A stretch of DNA of 64,000 nucleotides from Vanilla planifolia (lineage: Eukaryota; Streptophyta; Magnoliopsida; Asparagales; Orchidaceae), in contig CM043868.1 in assembly GCA_023846275.1 (NCBI GenBank), positions 18,633,755-18,697,754 on the forward strand. Direction: 5' to 3'. Below, in pieces: positions 47,701-59,621 of this stretch (positions are counted from its first letter, which is position 1; each line of letters starts with the position of its first letter). The notes under the pieces were generated by a model. That model was not told where the DNA came from, searched no databases, and worked only from the letters and a program-made list of their open reading frames with translations. Made by a program: the position numbers and the translations under genes.

Positions 47701-50700
47701 GCTAAGTTGTCCCCCAAAAAAATATCTCACAATTTTAAGACTTACAATTTTACTTATATTATTATAGAATTTTTTATTTTAGATTGATGTAAAACTATTT
47801 AGCCATAACCATTATTATTAGAGCCCATCTAACCACATTCTTAATAATATATAAAATTAAAGACTATGTGTAATTAGAAATATGGTAAAGATACAAAATC
47901 TTATGTAGAGACTTGATGTTAAGACTAAATTCTTAAAACCATAAAATACAAATGAAAGTTTTTCTTAATTAAAGGTTAACTAAAATTTCAAAAACCATCA
48001 AATCAAAAATATATACAAAACTAAAACTATTGTCATCAAAATGCTAAAACTCTAACTCTTACAAAGCACTATCCACTCTCATATCTCACAAGTAAGATCC
48101 TCCTCTGATATTTAATCTCCTAAATTATGGTTCTATAAATGCATACCATTTGATGTAATATTAGTGAGAAAATAATCTCAATATATAAATCAAAAAATAA
48201 TAGTAAGAAAGAATATATAATGAGTGTAAAATACAGTTTAACAACATAAAACATAGCATACAAAATAGAGCCAAATAAAAGTAAGTATAATAGATAAAAC
48301 TGTGAATATGCTTTTAATATAATTTCAATTTTTTAATATTTTATTTAATCATAGGTCTAATTTTCTCTTAACAATTATCATCTAGATCTAATTATAAAAG
48401 TAATGACCTCAATTGGCATCCAACTAATGTAAGAGGATAATCTCATGAAGCTATTCTACACAATGTATCTCATGAGTCAACCTCACCCAAATCATATGAG
48501 GCCTATAATAGGGTAACCTCACCTTAAAGATAATGTCAATGGGAACTAATTATATTTCTTTTTATTACATGTGTTATATATTTAATTCATGTTCAAGCAT
48601 GCCATAAACAATGTGTAAATATTTTTATATTTTATATTCCATGTATATTATTTTTATGCAATGATAAAAGAAAGGTATGATAGTTTACATGTAACAATAT
48701 CATTATAATCAAAATTAGTATCATGTCATGCATTTCAAGCAAGACTATTGAAATAAATTATAAAATATACAAAATAATAATATTGTATCATATTAGGTTA
48801 TTAAATTTATCTATCTATATTTGAGAGCTGATGTCCTTACCCACACTCAAATTTGTCTTTATTTCTTACAATATCGTGTATATAAAATAATCAAGATAAT
48901 GCCCTATATTCAACATACATTAGTTATTTTTTAAGCTAATAATTTTTTTTACTTTAGATCATACCTATATGATTCTCATATCATACAATACAAACAATCT
49001 CATATATACATTTTTTGTGATAAATTATAGATATATGATCTCTTAATTGAATCGTACGATCCTCTCTATCTCATACTACTCTGTATGGTAGTATAATCTG
49101 ATTAATAAGATCATAATTATATGATCATACTCTGTCTTAGCTAACCTACAAGTTTTATTATTCTTTTTATCTATTTGATTACCAAATAATATGATTCCAA
49201 ACATTGTACTAAAGGTTGCTCATGTAAACTATAGAAATAATATACCCATCATCCCATTTAATTCCCTATGTTATAAATTATTTTTCTTATTATATAATAC
49301 AATCCCCCTTGATTATAGCTAACGTATAGATTTGACCTCAAGTGTCAAGGCTTCACCTAACTATTTTCTTAATTAATTAAAAAATGAAAAATGTTTCTTT
49401 TTTAAAAATCATGTAAGGATATTAAACTTAAATGGAGATCTAATAATATGATAAAATATGAAATACTAACCAAATTAAAATTGAATAAACAAAATCACTA
49501 TATAAAATGATCCAAAGGCAAGCTGTGAAAAAATATATGTAAAATTTTAAATTAAAGTATCATCTTATTTTTAATTACTCAACTTACACATAATATTGTA
49601 TACTTTCAAAATTTAATAATGTGGTTCTCTCTTGTGGTATCAAAATTTTCAACTTTTTATATAGTAAATGCATAACCTGATGTATGCATTATGTTGTAAA
49701 CACTAATGAGATTTATAAATTTTAATAAATAAATCTAATAAGATACATAAAATAAATAAATATTATAATAAATAGTTAAGCAATATAGATAAATTAAGTT
49801 TTTGATTCATTCTAGTTTTTAATATTTTTATATAAATACTAGGCTAAATTATTTTTGAGTCATTATCCTTCTTAGATCTAATAATTAAACTAATAAATGA
49901 TCTCTAACCAGTATTATGACAACATTTCTTTTTTTTTGTGTTTCAACTTAATTTAATTTCTAACAAGATTATACTTTGAAATTTAGAATTCAAATGAACA
50001 ATATCTCTCTTAGATTTTGTTTATTTTTTATAATTTATAAGTATAACAATACAATAATTATATCAATAATATCATAACTAAATAATTTATATCCATTACT
50101 ACAACTTTAAATGATTAAAACTATTACACCATTCACATGTCATAATTTTTATAGTATATGATAAAAATATCACTAGTTTTCATATATTTGTATATATAAT
50201 ATTAATTTTATCATATGATTAATAAATCATTTAATACAACTTTTATAATAAAATTTTTTATAACTTTAATTCTTATTTTTCTTATAAGTTATTCTTATGA
50301 GCAGTTCTTTTTTTTGTTGGGTTTCTATTGTACTTGAAATATTAGTGTCAAAAAAAAGCTAAGTCAATCATCATTAATTTAGTAGCTTATCTCTAACAAA
50401 AAATAAATATATAAAATAAATAATAATTTGGGATAATCAAATATAAGATCTAATCATAAATATTAACTATAACATGTAAACAAACAAATCAACATAAATG
50501 TAAAGAATAAATATATTGTGTTATCAAAAAATATATTATGATCTTTAAAAGAAATAATATACACATAAAAAAATTTCTTTTTTTAAATCCCTTTTTCTTA
50601 TTATAGTCTTGCTTATCGACACATGTTTCTAGTTAATTAAGTAACCTTATGCACACACTGCATTTTTATTTACTTATTTACAATGAAAACCTCATTTATT

Positions 50701-50850
50701 GATTCCACTTAACAAAGTAACTTTATATGCACATCATTTTTTGGTTTACTTAGTTACAATAAAATCTTTATTTATTGATTTATCATATTATGTTCTCATA
50801 CAAATCATGCTCAGTTTAGTCATATTCTCAATGTACATATCTTTGTGATA
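47700..50850. other. Gene-free AT-rich DNA
   Basis: No gene recognised. Positions 48430-48540 contain loosely repeated AACCTCACC and TCATGAG phrases. Positions 48940-49150 contain a cluster of TACGAT, ATCATA and GTACGATCC words like those in the intronic LTRs at 13980-14580. Confidence 0.5.
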
Positions 50851-50859
50851 AATCTAAAA

Positions 50860-51115
50860 AATGTGACGCACATGGCCACTAACCACCCTACGATGGTAAA
50901 AGCTTATGACTCACATGGGCACTAGCCACCTCACTATGGTAATATCTTAATCTTGTAACCCGCATGGTCACTAACTACTTCATGGTGATAACATCTCAAT
51001 CTTGCAACCCGCATCACCACTAACCACCCATGATGATAATATCTCACTCTTATGATCCACATGATCACTAACCACTTCATGGTGATGAAAACTTATGGCC
51101 TGCATGGCTACTAGC
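50860..51115 (-). repeat. Minisatellite, about six units of roughly 47 bp
   Basis: Imperfect units follow the pattern ACCCGCATGGTCACTAACCA then CTTCATGGTGATAATATCTC then AATCTTG (plus strand). Units begin near 50863, 50907, 50955, 51004, 51054 and 51098. Non-coding; the strand assignment is a weak guess from its position relative to LTR-like sequence. Confidence 0.75.
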
Positions 51116-54100
51116 CACAAAGAATAACACATATATTCATGTCATTTAATATATATATATCACCAACTATCATTTTTTAAATTTATTTTTATATATATAA
51201 TTTTTATTTTTTTAAGATATTTATGTATTAATTTATCAAATATCATGCTTGTGAAATTAATTATACAAAATAAGTTTACATAATAATTTATTTTAAGTAC
51301 ACAATTTCATACAGATACAAATAAAGGCATAACTTTGTTACATCAAAATCACATGCTCGGTATAAAATTCACTTGTAATACTTTAATTTCAACAAATCAA
51401 CACTACGTTAAATGTATGCAAATGTTATTAATGCTAAAGAGCCTACTTATGTAACGTCTTATTTTCAACAAAATAGTACTACATCAAGCATAGATCTTAT
51501 TTTTAATAAAATAGCACTACATCAAACATACACATAAATATTTATGTTCGAGTGTCTACCTCACAATTGTTCTTATTATTTGGAGTAGTTTGTAGCTGTT
51601 CAACTTTCCTATTTTGGTCAATTTTAGTCCATTGATTGAAATTTTTTTAATTCAATTTGTTAGTTTTAACACAAATTAAAAATTGTCAAAGTATTATTGT
51701 AAAATAACAAAACTCACTTCTTAAATCAACTTTTTCACTTACCTTCCTTGATTTTTTACCTTTTCCCAAATCCTAATTTACAAATCTTAAACAACTTTCT
51801 TTCCAATAATTCTAATAATCAAATAGAAACTTGATCAAGGCTAAATGCATTGATTCTTGTCATAAACTTTAAGTTAAATCACAAAAATAAACTCAAATCC
51901 CATTTTACTTTTTTCATCTTATTCAAGGTTCTTGACGACATAATCGGACTCAAATCCTTGATTCCCTCTAAAGGATGTTCACAATCGAAGTCATCATCGT
52001 CGGTGAAATGGTTATTCGATGAAACTCCCGACCAGTGAGTGGAAAATCCCTTCCTAAGGTTGCATCGTGCATGAGGACGGGAGAGGAAGAGAAATTTTGG
52101 GTTTTAAAAAAATAACCTTAATATATATATATATATTCAATTATACTTATTAACTTAAAAAATTTGTTAAAATTTTAAATGAACTCTGATCGAGACAAAA
52201 CAAACATTATTGGACTCGTCTCAATGCGCTCTATCTAATTTTGTATTTGTTTTTATATTTTAAAATACTTATTTTCTAAGATTTTAACATGTTTTATAAA
52301 ATATGTCAATGCATACTTGATTTGATGATCAAGGATATTACAAGCATCCATCCTAATTATCTACATAACACTATATCGATATATGATCCAAAAATCGATA
52401 AGCTATAATCTCAAATGATGGTCCTATTGCCACTAGAAAAATATAGCATCTATACCATATGATCCAACATGATTGGCATAGTTTAATCTATATGCATATA
52501 TTGAGGTCATAATATATATACTATGTAGATATCTAATTCAAAAATTGATATCCTATAATCCAACATACTGGGTTTAGTATTAAGGATAATATCTTCAAGA
52601 ATCTTTGTTTTATTTCTATTTGTCATATATGAACCAATTATACTATGCCATATGTATGTAAAAGATATTATAGTCCATACATTATCTTCAAAGCTAGCAA
52701 GCATTCATATCCAATTTAAGCATTATTTATGTTTTATTTCTTTTTATATGCATATTCTTTATGATGGCTTACAATAAAGAAAACCATAAACTCAAATAAA
52801 TCATGTAATTAGTAAAGCAATGTGATGAATAATGTAGAAAATCATAAAGGCTGTGTTAAATTATAAAACATAAGTTTTTTCATTAGAATAAAATATAATA
52901 TGACAAAAACTGAACAAAATAAAAATATTATATTACATTATATGTTATTAAACTTATCTTCCTAGTTTGACAAAATAATTACTTTGATTATCTTTTTTTC
53001 TAATTTTTTTATAAAAAATATGAATGCAATTATTCATATATATTATACTAATAATATAATTTCTTAGTCATCTTATTCCTATAAATTATTTTTCTTATCT
53101 TAGTTTTCCCTTTGAATCACACTTATAGAGTTTACCAATCATATCGTAGGATCTTATAAACTGTATCATACAATATTAATATAATCCCAATATAATACAA
53201 TTTGTTTAGCCACATAACTCATTTCTAACACACATATATAGGTACAATCCTTTTATCGTATATGTTAAGCAATCTTTACATATAATTTGAATCATAACAT
53301 ACAATATGTGCATATAGTATTGTATGATTAATCCTTTTATGCTACAATAACGATGCCTTTCATACTAGTATAATATAAATAATTGTCTAATGTAATATAG
53401 TCGTAGCTCTACCATTATCTCACAGACTTGGACCATCTTATCGTACGCTGCCTGTTTTAATATTATAAGAAAAATTCCTTATGATGAATATAATACACTC
53501 CTCTCTTCCTCTAGTGAATCCAACACTATATTACCAAAAAAATAAATATAAAACTTACCTCACTAGTGATGATGAACTTTGTTATTTGCCTTGGACTACA
53601 TAACAACTCTACTTTCCTTCAATTTCCTCTCGTGAAACAAGCTCATCGGTGCAACCGAGCTCACAGGAAAAAAATTTTGACTTTCCTCTAAAATAATATA
53701 CCATTAACTGTATATAATAAACTTAGATAATAATAACATCTATTTGAAGATTAAACCATCATAAAAATAATATTTTTTATATTTATTTTACCATCATCTT
53801 CTAACCTCCACAATTTTGTTCCTAAAATTTTTGACACGTCATGTTCAGAAATCCCCATAATATCCCAAAATTTATAAATCATCATCCACTTTTCAATTTC
53901 TTGACCTAGGCCAAAATTTTTATAATTATGCATCACCTTGATGTAACTAATATTCTAATATTTAAAAATTTATGATCTACTAAATCATATTTGACCTAAG
54001 TCAAAATTTAGAAATTATAAATTTATCCTTAACATAATCTAAAAAATTATCATTATATTCATATTTTTAAAACTTTATTAAAAATTATTTATGTCTCTAA

Positions 54101-54900
54101 AAATTATAAACTCAACACCTTTTGTCAAGATTGAGCATATGACAAATTCTCCATTATTTTGTTATTATTTTAACATTTTAGTATGTAAATAATTTATTTT
54201 AAAAAATTAACTTGACTCTATAATTTCTTTGGTTTAAAATTTGAGGTTATTACATCAAGCTTTTCTCTCTTTAAGTTATCATCCAATACGATTAATTAAA
54301 TCGTATTGTAGAACTTTGCATATAAGAACCTCTATCTCCCTCTAATGGACCTATTTGATGTATTGATTTAATTTTAATTTCTATCATAAAATATGATTAT
54401 GTACATCAGACAAATACAGACTTACTTTAAGCCTTTGAAGGATCGTATAATGTGATGTTCATAATAGTAACTCTATGACTTTATATTTTTGTCAAACCAC
54501 ATTATATAAGGTTAATATCCAATCTCATTTATATAATGAATTCAATAGCTATTTATGCATCATACAAGTACGACACTCATATTGCCCTTGTACAATGAAT
54601 TTGACAAATATATCCACATTTTATAAGCACAATATCCATAGTATTCTTGTTAGAATAATTCAACATATAATATTATCGTACATGCATGATACCATATCAC
54701 CCTTGTATGATGAACTTGGCAGTTTTATTGTTGTCTCATACTAGTATAATAAGGGACCTTCTGAGTACAAACCTCTCAAAGATCCTGTACAACCCAACAT
54801 CAAATCATTATGGCCTTTTACCCTGATATTTAAAACAATCATACCATATAATATACACCATCCTACTCATGTAATATGTATTAGTAGCCATAATTTCTCC
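51116..54900. other. Gene-free DNA with a GC-richer island and TACGAT-word arrays
   Basis: Positions 51930-52090 form a small GC-richer island with a 62-codon plus-strand frame (51850-52038) that I could not assign; it may be LTR leader sequence. Positions 53140-53470 and 54280-54800 are dense in TACGAT, ATACAAT, GTACGACAC and CGTACATG words, like the intronic LTRs at 13980-14580 and 18150-18800. Confidence 0.5.
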
Positions 54901-57495
54901 TTCTCCTCTCTCTCATGCTCCTGACACCCATCACCTTCTTTCATAGTGAACTCAATGTTTCTTGGCTTATTTCATTAATACAACAACTCTTCTTAATCAT
55001 ACCCTCACTCCTCTACTCGCATGAACCCAAAAAATGTAACATTTAAAGCAAAATACTATTAATCTAGCCTTATGTCTTAACTTTTTGGATGTTGAAATCA
55101 CAAGTTAAAATGCTTTCCTTTCAATTAAAGCATGTTGATGAGACTTCCCTAAGTTCATGACAACCCCAACATCAAGGACAATACCTTGCTTTGATCACTA
55201 CACCCAACTCCCAACCAAAAGGTGGCTTATTGGAGTAACTTAAGTTTTTCTCATTCATTATTCCCTGTTTGACTCGCTCAACTTATTTATAAGACGTGAC
55301 TAATGGTTGGTAAGTCTTAACCATTGAAATTCCCTAAAGATCCTTATTAGACCAGGTTTAGAAAGTAGGAACCATCAAAAAATACTCTTATTTACATTAC
55401 CAACACCAAAATCATTAGAAATCCAAAAAAACTCATTCATGTGGGTTTGACACAACATTTCCATTCAACACCCTCTAATTTATTAATTACATATTTGTCT
55501 TATCTTATAATGATTTTCTTCTACACCAAAATTTAAAAAATTATAAATTTATCCTAATACAAATAGATATTTCTGTATATGTAGATCTAAACCCCTCCCA
55601 TAAATTTATTTTGACTGAAGCTAAAATTTCAAAAATTATAAATCTATCATGCATAATATTTTAAAAATTATAATTATAATAAAATGTTTAAAAATTTATA
55701 ATTAATTATTTATTTCTCAAAAAATCACAAACTTAATATTAGTAAGTTTATCTCAAAGAATTTTTTTCTTTTGATATGCTCCATTAATGATTCAGATAAT
55801 ATTTGATGCTAGAGCATGCTTTCTAATATTTTATCATTATTTTAGTATATAAACATCATATTTTAAGAAAATAACTTGATTAAGTTCAACCATGCCTGAT
55901 AATAATCTTCTTGGATTTGATTCTGAGGTTTTTTTCATCTTAATTAAGGTGAAAATAAGGGTCGCTACACTTATATTTCAAATGTTCTCTATGTGCTTCT
56001 ATTTTCTAAGGTGGCTTGATCCTCATCCTTCAAATATTTACTATGGTCCTTCCATCCTTGTCAAGTATCATGTTGAGTATTATATGCCCACTAGCTTCTG
56101 CTTAGGTTGTTCTTAAACCACATAATACTATAGGAGGTTGGCTCTAATAATGTCTCAGCCTTCATTAGTGAGATATTGTTCTAAACTAATCAAGATTTGT
56201 CCTTATCTAGAGTTCTTTTCCTGCATGATCATTCATCCCAAAACTATTTTTCATTATCATGTTTAATTATTAAGTTCTCAAAAAATGTTATACAAGCTTA
56301 CCCTCAAAAATACATCACTCTGTCAAGATTTATCCTTATCTAATTACCTGTCAAAGAATGATGAAAAAATCACAATTTACATCTAAAGGATGAGGGCCAA
56401 GTTATTCGAGAATGATAAAATAATTATAAGAAAACCCAAAGTATAAGATCTAGGATTAACTATAGGAGAGAAGATCTTAAATTGTATAAGTAAAATTATA
56501 AACTTTGAAATAATGAAGTACTTTTTTAAGACAAATCTATATGAAATCCTATAAAAACTCTATATTTAAGCATGTCAAGGTAGAACAGTTTTGAGCTAAA
56601 TGACCATATAGAGAAGGACCCTAATGAAAAGGTTAAAACCTGATTTATTTGAAATAATACTTCACGATAAAAGCTGGAATGTTACAGCAAATAAGCATGT
56701 AATCACCTCCCTTTTGCTTGTCTTATGATTTGACATGTAGATAATATGAGCAAACAAGATAAAGAAATTAAAAAAAAAATCAAATTTTAATAAAAAGCAA
56801 AGCAAATTTAAGAATGAGAGAGAATAGAAAAATAAGAGATCGAAAATATTAAGGCATTTGACAACAAGTTATTAAGACCTTTTTTTTATCTAGGCGTGCT
56901 ATCGTGGGGAATTTTCAAATATAAAAGTAATTCAACCATTTAAAGGAGTTATGTTTTTAAAGGAAATGTAAAGTGCCTGAAACCAACCTTTTTGCTAATT
57001 GTAAAGCTCATATCATAGATATTCAAAAAAATTTCTAATTAATCTGCAAAATTTAACTATTAATTGTGTATGTCTCTCTACTACAAAATGAACAATCTTC
57101 AATTCAATTCTAACTATAACACGATTTTCTTAGCTCAATTGAAATCCAAAAATGTATCATAACTAATTGTTGATGAGTTGAAAGAAGCTCGTGATTATAG
57201 CCAATGAAATGAGTTCAAAACCTAGATCAAAGCATATAATAGAAGGGTATTTAAGAACTTCTAACCTTATTATTCTTAGAATATACAAACCTCAGAAGAA
57301 GCATTGACAATTTCTAAGTTTTTCTATCATTTTTTAAAGTATATAAATGTTTCTTGCTGTCAAGAATTTTTTTATTATTTTTCTTATAGATAATTATAAA
57401 CTTCCAAAGAAGCATTGACAATTTTTAACCTCGTAAAATTAACGTGTTTAGGTAACGCTAGTAGGGAGTACTTTTAACCTTACGTCACAGTATAT
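54900..57495. other. Gene-free AT-rich DNA downstream of the LEA gene
   Basis: Holds the second 5S-like segment and primer-site relic (56137-56290). AAAGAAGCATTGACAATTT occurs twice (about 57297 and 57403). No gene recognised. Confidence 0.55.
56137..56290 (-). mobile_element. 5S-rRNA-like segment with adjacent tRNA primer-site relic, copy 2
   Basis: More decayed than copy 1. The minus strand reads TGAGAACTTAATAATTAAAC, ATGATAATG, TTTTGGGATGAATGATCATG at 56290-56221, matching the 5S order. Downstream come GATAAGGACAAATCTTGATT and AACAATATCTCACTAATGAA, then CATTATTAGAGCCAACCTCC (56153-56134), which looks like a decayed tRNA-Met primer site (TTGGTATCAGAGCCAACC). A 5S-like block shortly before a primer site is the arrangement of a Cassandra-type 5' LTR. 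The partner LTR was not found. Confidence 0.6.
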
Positions 57496-57727
57496 ATGTG
57501 ATTCGATTATTCTTACTCAAAAGTATTGTAATTATGATGTCATAAAGACTATTTTCTGTAAAATTAAAAACTTTAATAAGCCTTTTATCGCTTCTTTATT
57601 TTTCATCAGCAATGTGATTCGATTATTCCTACACAAAAGTATTGTAATTATGATGTCATAAAGACTATTTTCTGTAAAATTAAAAACTTTAATACGCTTT
57701 TTATCTCTTCTTTATTTTTCATCAGCA
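57496..57727. repeat. Recent 116-bp tandem duplication 3' of the LEA gene
   Basis: Copy 1 is 57496-57611 and copy 2 is 57612-57727, both starting ATGTGATTCGATTATTC and ending TTTTTCATCAGCA. I count about five differences, so identity is near 96%, by far the youngest repeat in the window. It lies 92 bases beyond the LEA stop codon, probably in or next to its 3' UTR. Confidence 0.93.
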
Positions 57728-57819
57728 AAACCAAAAGCCATGCATCTATGGATACAGAAATACAATACGAAAAACGTACGAGGCAAACAAGATCAAACTC
57801 CATCTACTCCATCCCTTCT

Positions 57820-58835
57820 TTACTCCGATCTTTTCCCCATGACCATCTCCTTCGCCCCTTTGACAAATCCTATGACCGTCTCCCCTACAGCTTCAAGTAG
57901 CTCACCGGCACCTGGTTCTGATTCTTCTTTTCCATGTTTCTCCTGACCTCCCCCCTCACTGGACAATTGCTCTTCCGGGCCCTTCCTCTGTTCTCTGCAT
58001 ACGATCTTCTCTTCATGCAATTCTGCTCCTTTCCCCGTGCCTCCTTTCTCTATTTCGTTCAATTGTTCACCCTCGTCACCGATCGAAAGTTTGCTCATTT
58101 GTTGCTTGGCCTTTTCGGCTTCTTCCCCAAGCTGCCCCTTCAAATACAACGGCAAACGAAAGTATATCAAGAATCATTCCATATCAATACCGAAATATTA
58201 CTTGCTTTATGTACCTTGGCTTCGCTGGACTCCTGCCTCGTAGATTCCCCTGTTTTACTCTTCGCTTCAGCAACCTTCTCCATTGCCTTCTCCGTTGCCT
58301 GCTTCGCATGACCCAGAGCGGTCTCGCCTGTGCTTAATGTGGAGTCCTTGGCCTTCACCGCCACCTGCTTTGCGAACCCTGCCACAGCGTCGGCAGCTGA
58401 CATGCTGGAATGTTTGGTCTTCTCCTCGACTTGCTTTGCTAGTTCTGCTGTCCTTTGAGCCGCCGTCAGAGAGGTGTCCTTAGCAAGCTTATAGCCCTGC
58501 TTTCCCTTCTCCGACGTGTGCTTAACGGCAGCGCGAGCCCCGTGAGCGGTGGAGTCCTTGGCCTGGGCGCTTTTTGCAGAAAGGTAAGTTGTGGTTGCTC
58601 CGAGGCCGTGTGCGACGGCCTCCTTGGTGTCTTGGAGGGCCGCGGAGCCGGATTGCTTTGCATTGACGTAGCGCTGCTCGGCAGCCTTGATGGCATCGAT
58701 GGACTTCTGTTGAGCTGTTGCTCTGTACTGTCCGATCTCCTCTGGAGATATGACGTCTCGTTCCTTGCCTTTTGGCTGCTGTTGCCGATCATCTTTTGAT
58801 GAGTCGGTCTCATGGGATTCATGCTGGGATGCCAT
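57820..58835 (-). CDS. Group 3 late embryogenesis abundant (LEA_4-type) protein, two exons
   Basis: Exons 58835-58215 (207 codons) and 58137-57820 (105 codons plus stop) join across a 77-bp GT-AG intron in phase 0, giving 312 residues. The protein is very hydrophilic and rich in Ala, Lys, Glu, Thr and Ser, with one Cys. Residues 45-195 are built of loose 11-residue amphipathic repeats such as TAAQRTAELAK, QVEEKTKHSSM and TGETALGHAKQ, the hallmark of group 3 LEA proteins. ISPEEIGQYRATAQQKS (29-45) resembles the N-terminal block of seed LEA proteins, and the end carries ELLEAVGETVIGFVKGAKEM (286-305). These proteins are disordered in water, fold into helices on drying, and protect membranes and proteins in seeds or drought. 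The upstream ABRE and CE3-like sites fit ABA control. Start MASQHE is the first Met of the frame. The exact subfamily is uncertain. Confidence 0.88.
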
Positions 58836-58884
58836 TATGATGCTGGAGACGATGGTTTAGGTGACGCCGAACAGAGAATAGAAG

Positions 58885-58970
58885 CTTTTATGCTGGTGGA
58901 AGACGGTCATCGCTAATTGGGAACACTAGGAACGGAGTTGACACGCGTCCGCTAAATTGTACACGTGTAT
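58885..58970 (-). promoter_or_regulatory. LEA promoter: TATA box, ABRE (G-box) and CE3-like element
   Basis: Upstream of the LEA start, on the minus strand, CATAAAAG (58892-58885) can serve as a TATA box about 50 bases before the ATG. ACACGTGT (58961-58968) is a palindromic ABRE/G-box, and GACACGCGTCC (58940-58950), 10 bases from it, contains a CE3-like CACGCGT core. An ABRE paired with CE3 is the known ABA-response module of seed LEA genes. Confidence 0.7.
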
Positions 58971-58971
58971 C

Positions 58972-59621
58972 GAATTGAAAGAAGATGGATTGTTAAAAAT
59001 TAAACTCGATGGATAAGATAAAATTCATTTTTTTATTTTTTGGTAGGTATAATTATAAAGCAATAAAATAATAATTATATATAAACGAGGCAAAAAATTA
59101 AACTAGAAAAATCTACGTGAGAACTTTCTCAGAGCATTTTCTAATTAATCTCAATTACTCATGTTTAGAATCCATTCTTTAATTAATCAATTTAAAGACA
59201 TTTTTTATTAGATTTGTCCACCGATGGTCATAATATGGACACTATTCTTCGAACATCCTGCTGTAGCTTAAAGTTGGCATTGCTCGCTCTTAACGGAGCA
59301 CATTCAAGGTCCAAATTCAACAACAATGTTTAATATTCTTACAATAAAAAAAACAAATAATTCCCCATATTTTGTGCAAACTTGCATTTCCAATAGAAAG
59401 CTTCAAGGAATGAATAAAGCTGCAAACTAACCTTAGGGTATACACATAATAAGCAAATTCGATATCAATCCAGCACAGAAAACAAATCTTTTATGACAAT
59501 AATAATAACTTAGATCATCCTCGTCGGCTTCACAACTTACAGTTATCAATGACACCAAAGAGAAGAAAGAATATACGTGTGTATATATTGAAATCACCGA
59601 ACCAGATTATGCACTCTCTTC
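58972..59621. other. Spacer between the LEA promoter and the TBL gene end
   Basis: AT-rich, no gene seen. It includes the TBL 3' UTR at its right end; both genes lie on the minus strand, with the TBL gene upstream. Confidence 0.6.
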
